Below, one piece after another: positions 1 through 11,964 of a DNA stretch of 64,000 nucleotides. Made by a program: the position numbers and the translations under genes. This DNA comes from Climacteris rufus (lineage: Eukaryota; Chordata; Aves; Passeriformes; Climacteridae). The notes below the pieces were generated by a model. It saw only the letters and a list, made by a program, of their open reading frames with translations. It searched no databases and was not told where the DNA came from. Position 1 is the stretch's first letter. Each line of letters begins with the position of its first letter. Location: the NCBI GenBank assembly GCA_013398175.1, contig VZRZ01007772.1, positions 1-64,000 on the forward strand, in the 5' to 3' direction.

Positions 1-350
1 CGCCTCCGTGACCCCGGGCCGGGCCGGCTCCCGGGAGACCCGGGAGGAGGAGGAGAGGCCATCGGGGCCGTCCCGGAGTGCGGCGGTGCTGGGGGAGCGG
101 GAAGGTGCCCCCTTCCTTGCAGGAAAGGGATGAAGGCGCTGGAGGACGGGACGGCGCAGCCGAGCATGGCAGAGAGGGAAGCAATGCGTTCCTCGCCCCT
201 CGTCCCGCAGGCGGGAGCGGCCGGGAGCGCGGAGCCGTGCTGGGCAGCGGGGCTCCCTCGGGCCGGCCGCTGCGGGTGTGCGAGCCCTCGGTGCTTGCGT
301 TGGCAGCGCTCGGGGGAACGCGGGGAAGTCTTGGGGAAAACAGCCCTGTA
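1..350 (+). promoter_or_regulatory. KBTBD2: CpG island, probable KBTBD2 promoter and first noncoding exon
   Basis: The first 350 bases are very GC- and CpG-rich, with repeated CCGGG and GGCCGG motifs. Composition then falls sharply to AT-rich sequence that lasts until the coding exons. This is the usual look of a vertebrate housekeeping promoter or first exon, and the next gene on this strand is KBTBD2. The transcription start may lie left of the window. An AAG/gtgccc junction near 105-115 could be the first splice donor, but it is not strong enough to call. The open reading frames here have no family resemblance and are best explained by GC-rich sequence lacking stops. Confidence 0.6.
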
Positions 351-3300
351 GTGGCACTGCCCTTTCTGCTGCCGCTTCTCCCTGCTGCTCTGTCTAGTTG
401 TGTGCATATATACACTGTGGGCACCTCCAGTGACCGAGGGTGGGCTTCAGTGCTTATCTGTGACTTTGAAGAGTCAAACAATTCTTAGTATGCTTTTCTG
501 GACTAAATAAACGCCTGGTATAGCTTTGAAGTTAGCACATCTGCATGCCTGAGATTTTTCCGGTGTTTACCATTATTTCTGCTATGAACGCGGTAAATAC
601 CTGCTGCTTTTGAAATAACTTTAATTATGATTTAGAAATGGATTCGTGCTGTGCTTAACATGTGCGTTTTTAGAGGTTTTATTGCAAAGCCACAGCTTGG
701 CTTTTCTGCATCATCTTTGTGATACTTTGTGATCATAGTGGGCCTGGAAGGCCGTGTGCTGTTGTGAGCTCACCTAGGGCTGTACCTACATGAATTTTGT
801 TCAGATGGTGTGTTTAAGAGATTATTAAAATGCACACTCAACGTAGTTCAGTTTCTGAGAAATGTACCTGGAGAAATAGGTCCTTTTTGTATTTAAAATA
901 CTAAGATGCATAAATCATGTAGTCTCATGTTTTGAGTATAGGGGTCACACCTCTTTCCTAAATATTTTTGTATGTGGAGTAGAAAGGCCCTTTCTACTCA
1001 AAAGATATGTAAGCAGCATCTTTCAGGAACAGAGCAAAGAGGAAGAAAAGATGTTGCTGCTTATTTAATATTTTTGACTACATTGTAGACAGATGGTTGT
1101 TGTTGTTTTTTTCCTTTCCGAGGCAGGCTTTTTTGTTTTGGTCATGTGATTATGAAACAGATCAGAATTGGTGCAGATCCTAAAATTTCTCTTTCTCAGT
1201 TTAGTGACTGTTGTGCTTTGAGAATAAATTTTATGTGCATTAATATGATATTAATTATGAGACTTAACCTTTCAGGAACTAACTTATAATTAATTAAGCT
1301 GCATTAATTATTAATTTTATTAATGTAGAAATGCTTCAATTTGTAGTTAAACATCACATAGTGAATATTTAAAAGAATGAGACGTACTTGTAAACAGGAA
1401 TTGAAGTTGTTCAATAGAACAGACTAGCTTCATTAATGTACTAGAGTTCAGAGGGAAAAAAACCACTTTCCTGTGCATACAGGATACACGGCTGGATCTT
1501 ACTGGAGACATCCATGGCCCACTTCTTTTCCAGGTTTAATTTGCCAAAACAGGTCAGTCTTTCCACAAAACAGAAACACCCCTGGGGATGGAAACTACCT
1601 GTGCTCAGCGTAGAAGTCCAGTTGCCAATTTAAGCTGTTGGTTTATCATGTGCTAATTTTCTTTCTGAGCAGGTATTTCCTTTAGTGTATACCTTCCTTT
1701 AGGAGCAGGAAAACAGGAGTGCGTTGTGACCAGACATTGTTAGTGTGGAGTCTGACACGTCCAGCCCCCAGCTTCTGTGCAGTTGCAGGAAATTCACCTA
1801 CCTCAAAGCTGTAACTCGCCTCCCAAACACACTATGTATGGAAAAGAGCAGTAGTTTCCAAGTGAATAGTCATTTCCAAGATAACATTGTAGGAATACAT
1901 TTGTCCTTGTTTTTGGTGAAATTTCGCGTTGTTGTCGCCTTATCAGAATCTCCTTGATGTCCACAGTTTTCTGGACTGCGGTGCTATGAAAGACACCTTT
2001 GATGGCTTTAGAAGAGAGGAAAACTTCCAAGTCTGGAACTGCTTCATCAATTACCTATTTCTTTCTCCCTGCCAAGGATGCAAATTTGATCCATTGCTCA
2101 AGACTCTCGAGCTTCCAACTCCTTTTTCTTCTCTTTCCTATCTTTGAGATCTGTTGGCTCGGTGTGTCAATTTACATAATTGATTCTAATCCATTTTAGT
2201 GCTCACATTCCCCCTTGCTATTAGCTGGTATAATAATTTTGAAACTCGTTGGTTTGTAACTCGGAATATCCCTAAAAGTAACCAAGTATTCAAGTGCCTG
2301 AGCTGGGTGCTGTGTTGCTAGCTGGGAGGATTGCTATCTCCACACACACCAAGGCTTGTGTAGTTTGGCTTATGGTTGTTCAGGTCTAAATTCTGACCTT
2401 TTATTATGTTAAAAATAGTGAATGACTCACTTCTTCAGACGTGTTTTCACTTGTGATTTGTGTGAAGCTGCCCTTGGATGGAAACAGGAATTTGATTAAA
2501 AGTGCACAAAAGCAGTATTTAAAGTTCTTTTTAAAATTAGTTAAAACTAGATTAAATAAATCAAATGTCCAGGGAGATAAGTTTTGGTTGGTTTTTTTTT
2601 AATGTTTCCCCCAGACATATGGAAGATGAAGTGTGTTTACTGAAGTGTGAATTATAGTTAGTGAAGTTAGAATTCAGGAAGTATTGAGATGGCTGAAGGT
2701 GCAGGTGGGAACCTGAGACACTTTCATAGATCTTTTGAGTGTTTCCCAGCATTTTGTCAGAAGTTAGGCTTCTAATCAGACTAATTAATGGGGTTTTCAG
2801 AAGGATTTATTTCTTTTCCTAGTATGAAAATATCTTTAAAAACCCAAACAAAAGATACCTATACATCTTTTGCCTTTCTTATAATTGGGGGAAAAAATAT
2901 TTTTTTAATGAATCCAGTTGAAGAATATTGTCTCTACGCATCTTACATCTTTCCTTACCAAATTGGAAGTAGTCAATGTTACACATTGAAGTATGGTGTT
3001 AACACTGCCACGTATGTAGTGCAGTATATATCTCTGTTTATCAGTCTTTGCCTGACCTCAGAAAATAAACAGATTCAAGGAAGGCAATTAATAGCCTATC
3101 CCATAACTCATTAACATGTGATGACTAATTTTTTGAATGGTCTCATTCAGATTTGAAGTACACCAACAAGTGTTAACAAGCCACCTCATTAAAATTACTT
3201 AAGCAAAGAGGAATAATTACTTAAAAACAAACTCTCTTATCAACATGTTGCTTAATGTTGCTCTTCAGCTTGATAAGGAGTTACTTTGGATCACCCAGGG

Positions 3301-6300
3301 ATTACTTGGTTTCATTTGCAATGTAGCACCCTGCAGCTACCTGCCAGTCCTGTTTTGGATAGCTGGCTTCCAAGAAGTTACCTGGAACAAAAGGATCACT
3401 CCAGTGACATCACTGAAGGGGAAAGCCTCATTCCTAGAACTTGTATTCAAGGCTTATTTTTATTCTGTCAGCATTTCAGTTCAGGGTATTAAGCTAAATT
3501 CAGCTGTGGATCTTTTCATCCATAAATGAGAAATGGCCAGGGTTGTTGGAATTACAGCAGACTGTAGACATCTGTAGACATCTTCTCAAATCCATGGGTT
3601 TGCATTTATCTCAGATCCAAGAACTGTATGCCAACCAGGCACAGCAGTGAGGGAGATGTTGGGTTGGGACTGGGAAGAGCTGAGCCTCTTAAATATTTCT
3701 CCTTTGGAAAGACATGGCTTTGAACAAGCTGCTTTTTATTCCAATGCCTCATGTTTTTCAGTGAGGAGAGTACCTCCTTTAAAATTGTCTTGAACTCTCG
3801 AAAGAGGCGTGAGAGGTAATCTTGGATGAGTTTCCAGGCACTAAATGATATTCCTACCACTTATCCTAATGTTTTGAACAGATTCACTTCTCTTGGGCAA
3901 ATGACAATATAAATTATGGCAATTTGGGGCCAGAAATTCAGAGATCCTTGATGTATTTCTTTCCGTGATGAGGGAACGGGATGCAGCTCCTGACTTAGTG
4001 ACAAATGCAAATTTGTCTCTTTAGCACAATGGTTATTGTTGGCAGCAAAACACAGTGTGGATGTGGAAAACAGGGATCATGTGTGTAGCATGTTCCTACC
4101 CTGGAGTGCATGACAGAAGGGTTCTTGTAAACCAAGGACTGCAGCTTTGGAAATGTACCATTCACAAGTGATCCACCTCACATCAATGTTCTGCAACAGA
4201 ACTCCTGTCATCTCCTCAGTCTTTTCTGCTACTGAGGGTCGTACTTAAATGTTCTGGTTATTTATAGGAATTAATTTCACAGTTTCAGCTTGTCTTCTGC
4301 TGAACAGGTCTGCTTTTGCAGTTATTGACTGTCAGCCACACGCTGCCAAAAATGTCTTTAATCTTACTAGCAGGTGTAAATCCATTCCTCCATGGCATCC
4401 TTCACTGGTCCTGGTACCTAATGACTGAACCAATGAATATTAGTTTTCCTCTTTTTTTTCCCCCCTGTTTCTGAAGAAATATTTATATTCTTCACAATGC
4501 CATCAGAAAAGGAAGTTATGGTATCAATAACTTCTTTTGCTAAAGCTCAGTATTACTGATGCTCTGTCCAAACAGAGCTTAATCCAGCAGCTTGTATTGT
4601 TCTTGAAACTTTACTCCTAAGCCAGGATAAACAATGCTGTAGAGAGACCCGGGATACCAGCAGAGCCACAAGCTGTTTATTTCTGTGGGCCTGACACACT
4701 TGGGAAGTGTGTGTGGCTGTGTAGCCCTTTAAAGTTCAGTGCAAAATCTGTCCATGGATTAGGTTGCAGGGTGAGCTGTTATCAGAGTGCTGGCAGAGTG
4801 CTCAGTGGTGCAGATGGGATGCACACTGACTTGGTGGAAGGAAGCTGTCACCCGAAGCAGAACAACATTGCTTTAGATGGAGCACTGCCTCTGTATATTC
4901 TCAATATATTTATGGTTTAGTGACTTCAGAGACGACCTGAAACTTCAAGGTCTGAAGTCAAGGCTTGTGCTAGTATCTGTTATTGTAGCAAACAGTAGCT
5001 TTTTCCCCCCAAATATTAACACCTTTTCTGTTTTCTTAATTAACTGCCTTCACCTTAACAGTGAGCATTGAGTTGAACCATTTGGACTGTTTTTCAGTTA
5101 AACAACCAGGGAAATTTAAGAGTTTGAGATTCCTGTTTGTGTACATTTCTTCACCGAAAAAGAAAAAGATCAGTGACACTAAATTAGCAGTAATTAAAGT
5201 GGCATTAATTAAGCATATCTGTTTCAAGTGAGTGAATGTTGAAAGACAGCTGTTTCTGAATTGTATTACAGGCAGGGCTGTGTTGAAATAGTAGATCTTT
5301 GATATGGCTGGCAGGTATCTCTGCAGCCTTCCTCTTGTGCTAAATCTTGTATTTTTGTGTGGAATTTAAAGAATGTCATTTCAAGCAAATTGTTTCTGCA
5401 TTCTCTGTTCATCATGAACTGTAATGATAGCAATGTCTTAGCCATAAGACAAACATGTCCTGGTTATTCCTCAGTTTTGGAATGCAGAAGAGCAGTGCAA
5501 GATTAAAGAAATCTGGAAGCATTTGATAGCTGTGGTACTCTGGTGCCCATTATGATGGTGATTTTACTGTCACAATGATCCCATTCTTAATTATGTTTTT
5601 GTGTTCACATGAAAGATGCAATAAAACCCGACCTCATTTTTAAGAGGACGAATGTCCAAACAAGAAAACAGACTGTGGTAGCCCCTGTAGGTGTTTTGAG
5701 CCTTGGTGTTCCAGCATCCCTTTGGTCCTGTTATTTCCTTGTTTTTCTTTTCTCCTGTCTGCAGCAGTGAAACTTACCTGGCTGTATGGAAATGACCCGT
5801 AAGGAAAAAAAATTGGAACGTGAAATATTAATACGTGAAGCCCTTCTGCATGGAGAAGATGAATTAAAGAAGCATTAGGAATATAGGTTTCTAGGGTGTT
5901 TTGTTTTGTTTTTAATCCTTAGCACTAGTTCTGCTTGTTCTCTACTAGAATGCCAAAGGTGAAATAAACAGGTTGTTGATGACGTTGAGAGTTTAGTTGG
6001 AAAGTGATGGAGATTGAAGATACTGCATTTATATTTTTAGTGGCCTGGTATTGATAAGCTTTAAGTAGACAAAACCAAAGAAGCAGAAAAATAGGTATTT
6101 AATATAGAAATGGAAGAAAAAGTGGCTATCGTATCAGTGGTTGAATGAAATTCACAGATGTAGTCAGTAGGAGATCTGGTAATTCTTTGAGGAGGAATAA
6201 AGGTTCTGACTGCACCATGTTTTAACTCTCCAGCCTCAGGAGCTGTGGTAACAAAATAAACTGTTTTGGTTTGTGAGTCTGGGTCATATGACATACATTG

Positions 6301-6485
6301 TACAAACTCCTCTGCTTTTCATGTCTCTTTGATGCTTTTCTTGTTTTTTTCCTGGAAGGATTTTGCTGCAGGTAATGAAGTACTAATTTAGAAATGCTTG
6401 TTAGACAATCACTTGTAAGGGGTAACTATGAAAGTTTTTTCAAAAAGTGCTAATGTGTAAATTAATTGTATTTTCCTGCTTTCAG
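351..6485 (+). other. KBTBD2: KBTBD2 5' intron(s)
   Basis: This is AT-rich sequence between the CpG island and the exon that carries the KBTBD2 start codon. All open frames are short and none resembles a known protein. It ends in a pyrimidine-rich acceptor (cctgctttcag) at 6475-6485. I saw no CR1 tail or other dispersed repeat in it. One candidate noncoding exon is listed separately. Confidence 0.55.
5765..5798 (+). other. Candidate noncoding 5' UTR exon of KBTBD2
   Basis: A pyrimidine-rich stretch ending in a strong acceptor (ctcctgtctgcag) is followed 34 bases later by a good donor (ccc/gtaagg). The acceptor is a NAGNAG type, so the exon could start at 5765 or 5768. Nothing in the sequence except the splice signals supports it. 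RNA reads joining it to 6486 would be needed. Confidence 0.25.
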
Positions 6486-6844
6486 TCAGTCAAGTGCAGC
6501 CACTGACCACGAGATGTTACCACGAAATCTACCTCAGCCTTCCCCTGTGCTCATTGATTTGCTGCGTCACAGATCTCAACGGGAGCTCTGCAGACACTCT
6601 TGAAAGTCTCTGAAGGGATTGGGACATCAAGTGAAAGCATGATGACCTAACAGCAGGTCAAAGTCTCCAGCATTGATTCAGCAGTTCAAGAGAACGCTGC
6701 CCTTTTAATCAGTATCACTTCAGAAGGCTACAGACCTCCTGCCACTTCTTTCCTGGCTGCTTCAGAAGCACTCGACCGACTTTTCCTTGGTGAAAAGAGC
6801 TTGACTTTTCTCTCTGGTCCTGGAAATATTAATGGAATACAGTC
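6486..6844 (+). other. KBTBD2: KBTBD2 5' leader with three upstream ORFs
   Basis: This is the untranslated part of the exon that carries the KBTBD2 start, after the acceptor at 6485. It has upstream ATGs at 6514 (30 codons including stop, ending 6603), at 6639 (four codons including stop, ending 6650) and at 6832. The last opens a frame that runs across the main ATG out of frame and stops at 6919-6921. The main ATG at 6845 has G at -3 but T at +4; the overlapping ATG at 6832 has T at -3 and G at +4. Such a leader would be expected to reduce translation of the main frame. Confidence 0.6.
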
Positions 6845-7014
6845 ATGTCTACCCAGGACGAGAGGCAGATAAATACAGAGTATGCTGTATCCTTACTGGA
6901 GCAGTTAAAGTTCTTTTATGAACAGCAGTTGCTAACTGACATCGTGTTGATTGTTGAGGGCACTGAATTTCCCTGCCATAAGATGGTTCTTGCAACGTGC
7001 AGCTCATACTTCAG
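6845..7014 (+). CDS. KBTBD2: KBTBD2 coding exon 1
   Basis: It encodes MSTQDERQ through SSYF, the first part of the BTB domain, and ends with the first two bases of an Arg codon at donor AG/gtaact. The exon itself begins upstream at about 6486. Confidence 0.96.
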
Positions 7015-10000
7015 GTAACTATTCAAATTCTGTAAAATCTGTGACACCTGGTTTTGAGTGTAATAGTATGTGATTAACAGTGTTGCAGAGACTTAAAGAT
7101 CAGTGAAGTAAAAAAACCAAAATACCCTTACAACACCAAAAAAGTAAAATAAAATTTCTAGCATCCTGTGACCTGCTCTAGGTAGATACTGTAATTTCTA
7201 CAATAAGTGTGGGGAAAAAAAAAATCACACTTGTGATGGTTCATTTTCTTTGGGGAGTTAATTGAGTCTGAATAATTAGTAAATTTCTTATTCTTCACAC
7301 TTAATCTTTAAAATACTTAATCTGTTTTTATTTCCCGAGGTAGGATAACAAGGGATTATTGAGACTTGGCTGTGGGAATTCCATTGTCATGTCTAACTGT
7401 AGTTTCTTAATAGAAGCATCTGCTAAAAGTAGGGATTGCTATGGAAGTTCATGGCTTTCTTTTCTGAATCATCTTGTTTTCTCTGCTCAGCAAAGAAGCC
7501 AGAAACTCTTCCCTTGCTTGAGTGTTGTGGCAATGCAAGGGGAGTTTTTCAGTGTGTGGTTTGGTTTTTTGTTTTTTTTTTATTTCTTCCCCCTCCCCAG
7601 ATACTGTTCAAATTTTTAGTTCAGTAGCTGTTGTTTTCCAAATGTCCTGGTTTTTGTCCTTTAAAAAGTTTTTATTAATAAGATACAACGAGTGCTGCCA
7701 TTTTTGCAGATAGCTTCACAGTAAGACCTAGATGATGAGGCACCATGAATTTTCTGCAGTGATTAATCATTTTTTGTTGGCAACACAGTATAATTAATCT
7801 GCCTGTCTGGAAGGAATTCTGAAGCTTGAAACTAGTCTTAAGTGACATCCACGCATGTTTTACCTTCCTGATCCTTTGTGGAGGGATTGTAACTTTTCTT
7901 TCCTGTTTAATCACTGGAAGGTTTGCAAATTTGCTCTGCTTGAGATGGGCTCACTACACAGAACACATCTAAGATGTTTTCTGTATTTTTGTCTCCTTTC
8001 TTGTAGAAAACTGTTCAAGGATTAGTTTACTTTCACAGCAATTTTTGTCACTGCTGGCTTTTGTGTTTATTTTTTTTTCATCTCAGAGGAATCTGGTCCA
8101 GTTTTTAGCAACAAGCATTGTGTGATCACTAGAGTATTATTATTACTATTGGCCTTGTGCAGATGACATAGTTCCAACAGTTTGTAAAATAACAGCCACT
8201 GGAAATGTAGCCAGATTGAATGTGGGTGGTTAATCATAAGGTTGGAAAGCTGTCATGAGTCCATGCAGTGTGCTGCATCAGAATGTGCAGTCAAATCTCT
8301 TATTCATATGTGTTTGTTTATTATTTATGGAATGAGGTTTTGGCACTGGTTAAAAGAAGTATCAGACTTGTGGTTTTGTCATGTTCTGTTTTTCTTCTCT
8401 ACTTTGGTTTACAAAAAGATGCTCAGCTTCCTAAATTTAGCTTTATTATGAAAAATTGATAGCCCTGAAGGAGGGGGAAGAAAAGAGAAGCATCTTCTGG
8501 TGTGATCCAGCCACTGTGTGTGACTGCAGCCAGCTTACCTTCCATCTTTGTGTCTGAATGATGTGCAGCCCTGCTCCAGCACAGGCTGCTCAGCAGTGTG
8601 TGAGGGTGAGCTAGAGCCAGAGTCTCCAACAGCTCCCTCTTCCTTTCTGTGGAGTCTCTGTACCCTCTTGCTTACCTTTAACCAGCTGCACAGCAAGTTG
8701 ATGCTCAGTCAGTGATCCCTCCTAAAATGTAAGTTGCCCTGAGGTAAGGAGCTTAGAAGAAGACAGAGAAAAGGAGTTAGGATACTGTCTTTGTATTGGA
8801 TGCCTTCTGGAATGGCTTTGCTTGGGGAGTGTATCTCCATGTCCCCTTCACCTCTGCAGCCAGAGGCAGGACTAAAGGGTGCACCCACTGTCCCTTCTGA
8901 CTTCTCTCATGCCTGATTTCCTGGAAAAAAAAAACCCAAAAATATAAAGAGCTTTGAGCTGAATTTTTAACACAGCCATAAACACCGAACCTGAATTGAT
9001 ATAAAGCTCTTAAAACCAATGTCCCCTATTTTAAGAAAATTGACAAGTACACGGTTTATGGTACCAGATGCCAGTTACTTCTTAACTATGTTGCAGTTAA
9101 AATACCAGAATGAGCAATAGGTGTATAAAACCTTAAGGAAATAATAACTTTCTTTAATTGCCTTTCTACTCTTTTTCAGAAAGATGTAATGGAAATACTT
9201 GTGATTTTTTTACCCCCAGAGCAGATCGGATAGGTTTTTCTGTTATTGATTTTTTCCTGCAGATTTGAAGTTTACTGCATGTTATGATGAATGGTATATA
9301 AGAAATAATTCATAAAGTGCTAGTCTTTGCTCCATTTCTTCTCCTCCCAGAGGAGCATCCTTTTTGATATGACTTAGCTCAGTCCATTACATAAATCTGC
9401 TTCTTTGGTTTTAGAATCTAAAATCTAGCTGTGTACATTTCAACGGTATCTTCTGGAGGATGTTTTTTCCCCTCTTATCACCTATCACAGAAAAAGATTT
9501 AAATGGCATCATTAAAACTCCAAAATCATTAGTTCTATGCTGATAACACACAAGAGTTTGCATGAATATAAAATATTTCTACAGAAGGCACCGATGGTCT
9601 TTTCTCATGTTCTGTTCAAATGTTTTGTCTTAAATAGTGGATGTTAGCCCGAGGGAAATGTAAACAGGCCAGCACAAGGACTGTTCACCTTTGGGAGCGT
9701 AATCACCAAAGGCTTACAGGTGACTAAGATCACTCTGCTGAGGGCTGATGAATAAAGAAGTGTGTTTCTCCTCAGAGCCATGTTCATGAGCGGGCTGAGC
9801 GAGAGCAAACAAACACACGTGCACCTGCGGAACGTGGACGCGGCCACGCTGCAGATCATCATCGCCTACGCCTACACCGGCAACCTGGCAATAAGCGACA
9901 GCACGGTGGAGCAGCTGTATGAAACCGCCTGCTTCTTACAGGTAGGGGTGCTGTGAGGGTGAAAGAACAGCTTCTGATCTCTCAGGCATTTTATTCTTTA

Positions 10001-11912
10001 TCTTGTTAAAGATTTGTTCTGTTTAGTCATTTCAAATGTTTTTGTTGGGTTCACTCGGTATAGACGGCAGCTGCTTGCCAAATCTGCTTCACGTACCCAT
10101 CCCTCCTTGCATTACGGTCCCTGTGGAGGGTTGGAAGTAAACCAGTGCACTTCTAACATTTGGAAAATTGGTTTCTCCAGCAGACATAATCATGTTGTGT
10201 ACTTGATCTGTATGAAGCAGTTGAGTGAGTCACTGCTGTGTTTTTGTGTATAGATAGTATTCCAGGCCTAAAAGATGTTGTTCAACAACCAGATGCAGGT
10301 ACTTTTATGTGCTGGTGGTACGTGGAAGCATAGATTGTGTTTGTAATGCTTTGTGTGTTTTTTCTTTGCATTCCAGGTAGATGATGTGTTACAACGATGC
10401 AGAGAATACTTAATCAAAAAAATTAATGCAGAAAACTGCGTGCGTCTTTTAAGTTTTGCTGATCTCTTCAGCTGTGAAGAGTTAAAACAGAGTGCTAAAA
10501 GAATGGTGGAGCACAAGTTCACAGCTGTGTACCACCAGGAGGCTTTCATGCAACTCTCACATGACCTACTGATAGATATTTTGAGCAGTGACAATTTAAA
10601 TGTGGAGAAGGAGGAAACAGTGCGTGAGGCTGCCATGTTATGGCTGGAGTACAACACGGAATCGCGCTCGCAGTATCTGTCCTCGGTTCTTAGCCAAATC
10701 CGAATCGATGCACTTTCAGAAGTAACACAGAGAGCCTGGTTTCAAGGCTTGCCACCTAATGATAAATCAGTGGTGGTGCAAGGGCTGTACAAATCCATGC
10801 CCAAATTTTTCAAGCCCAGACTTGGCATGACGAAAGAGGAGATGATGATATTCATTGAAGCTGCTGCTGAAAACCCCGGTAGTCTTTACTCTTCTGTCTG
10901 TTACAGCCCACAGGCAGAGAAAGTTTACAAACTCTGCAACCCTCCTGCTGACTTGCATAAGGTTGGGACGCTGGTAACCCCCGACAACGACATCTATATA
11001 GCAGGGGGGCAGGTCCCTCTGAAAAACACCAAAACCAATCACAGTAAAAGCAGCAAACTGCAGGCTGCCTTCAGGACCGTGAATTGCTTTTACTGGTTCG
11101 ACGCGCAGCAGAACACGTGGTTCCCCAAGACGCCCATGCTGTTTGTCCGCATCAAGCCCTCGCTGGTGTGCTGCGAGGGCTTCATCTACGCCATCGGGGG
11201 AGACAGCGTGGGCGGGGAGCTCAACAGGAGAACTGTGGAGAGATACGACACCGAGAAGGACGAGTGGAGCATGGTGAGCCCGCTGCCCTGCGCGTGGCAG
11301 TGGAGCACGGCCGTGGCCGTTCACAACTGCATCTACGTCATGGCGCACAACCTGATGTACTGCTACTTCCCCCGCTCCGACGCCTGGGTGGAGATGGCCA
11401 TGCGCCAGACCAGCAGGTGCTTTGCCTCGGCCGCTGCTTTTGGCGATAAAATATTCTATATTGGAGGCCTGCACATCGCCAGCAATTCCGGCATAAGGCT
11501 CCCCAGCAGCACTGTGGACGGGTCGTCCGTGACGGTGGAAATCTACGACGTGAATAAGAACGAGTGGAGGATGGCGGCCAACATCCCCGCCAAGCGCTAC
11601 TCCGACCCCTGCGTCAGGGCCGTCGTCATCTCCAACTCCTTGTGCGTCTTCATACGGGAGACCCACATGAACGAGAGGGCCAAGTACGCCACCTATCAGT
11701 ACGACCTGGAACTGGACCGCTGGTTCCTGAGGCAGCACATCTCGGAGCGGGTGCTGTGGGACCTGGGGAAAGACTTCCGGTGCACTGTAGGAAAGCTGTA
11801 CCCGTCCTGCCTCGAAGAGTCGCCCTGGAAACCTCCAACGTATCTCTTCTCACCAGACGGGGCCGATGAATTCGAGCTGGATGGGGAGATGGTTACTTTG
11901 CCCCCTGTATAG
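6845..11912 (+). CDS. KBTBD2: KBTBD2, kelch repeat and BTB domain-containing protein 2 (three coding exons)
   Basis: The protein is recognised from its sequence as KBTBD2. Coding exons 6845-7014, 9776-9941 and 10377-11912 join in phase to 1872 nt, or 623 aa, the length of the mammalian protein. Residues about 31-98 form the BTB domain (FPCHKMVLATCSSYFRAMF spans the first junction) and about 130-230 the BACK domain (LLSFADLFSCEELKQSA). The C-terminal half carries kelch blades, with motifs such as YIAGGQVPL, YAIGGDSVGGELN and FYIGGLHIA. Family knowledge: KBTBD2 is a substrate adaptor of CUL3-RING ubiquitin ligases and is reported to target the PI3K subunit p85-alpha, which tunes insulin signalling. 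The start is fixed by the conserved MSTQDERQ N-terminus. The frame is intact and all splice sites are canonical. It is convergent with AVL9. Confidence 0.97.
7015..9775 (+). other. KBTBD2: KBTBD2 intron between coding exons 1 and 2
   Basis: A 2.76-kb AT-rich intron bounded by gtaact and ttctcctcag. It contains short homopolymer tracts but no recognisable gene or dispersed repeat. Confidence 0.85.
9776..9941 (+). CDS. KBTBD2: KBTBD2 coding exon 2
   Basis: This 166-bp exon runs from acceptor ttctcctcag to donor CAG/gtaggg. It completes the Arg codon and encodes AMFMSGLSESKQTHVHLRNV through ACFLQ, the second half of the BTB fold. It is clearly GC-richer than the flanking introns. Confidence 0.96.
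9942..10376 (+). other. KBTBD2: KBTBD2 intron between coding exons 2 and 3
   Basis: A 435-bp intron with canonical ends (gtaggg ... tttgcattccag). Nothing else is visible in it. Confidence 0.9.
10377..11912 (+). CDS. KBTBD2: KBTBD2 coding exon 3 (BACK and kelch)
   Basis: A 1536-bp terminal coding exon, from VDDVLQRC to the LDGEMVTLPPV stop (TAG at 11910-11912). It holds the whole BACK domain and all kelch repeats. Base composition changes inside the exon: the BACK part is AT-rich like the introns, while about 11080-11850 is strongly GC- and CpG-rich. Confidence 0.97.
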   Translation, partial: VDDVLQRCREYLIKKINAENCVRLLSFADLFSCEELKQSAKRMVEHKFTAVYHQEAFMQLSHDLLIDILSSDNLNVEKEETVREAAMLWLEYNTESRSQYLSSVLSQIRIDALSEVTQRAWFQGLPPNDKSVVVQGLYKSMPKFFKPRLGMTKEEMMIFIEAAAENPGSLYSSVCYSPQAEKVYKLCNPPADLHKVGTLVTPDNDIYIAGGQVPLKNTKTNHSKSSKLQAAFRTVNCFYWFDAQQNTWFPKTPMLFVRIKPSLVCCEGFIYAIGGDSVGGELNRRTVERYDTEKDEWSMVSPLPCAWQWSTAVAVHNCIYVMAHNLMYCYFPRSDAWVEMAMRQTSRCFASAAAFGDKIFYIGGLHIASNSGIRLPSSTVDGSSVTVEIYDVNKNEWRMAANIPAKRYSDPCVRAVVISNSLCVFIRETHMNERAKYATYQYDLELDRWFLRQHISERVLWDLGKDFRCTVGKLYPSCLEESPWKPPTYLFSPDGADEFELDGEMVTLPPV

Positions 11913-11958
11913 CTCCCCCATTGGACTGCACAACCGAGTCCGTGCTCAGTTATAAAAT

Positions 11959-11964
11959 AATAAA
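11959..11964 (+). terminator. KBTBD2: Possible early poly(A) signal (AATAAA)
   Basis: A canonical hexamer only 47 bases after the stop codon. No clear GT-rich downstream element follows, so use is doubtful. Confidence 0.2.

Noticed and set aside
78..488. 136-codon frame at the left edge
   Set aside because: It lies in the CpG island, has no known domain, and its later part runs into AT-rich intron. GC-rich sequence without stops explains it.
10767..11738. 323-codon open frame on the - strand
   Set aside because: It is fully antisense to the GC-rich kelch part of KBTBD2 exon 3, has no family resemblance, and is explained by the high GC3 of the sense gene.
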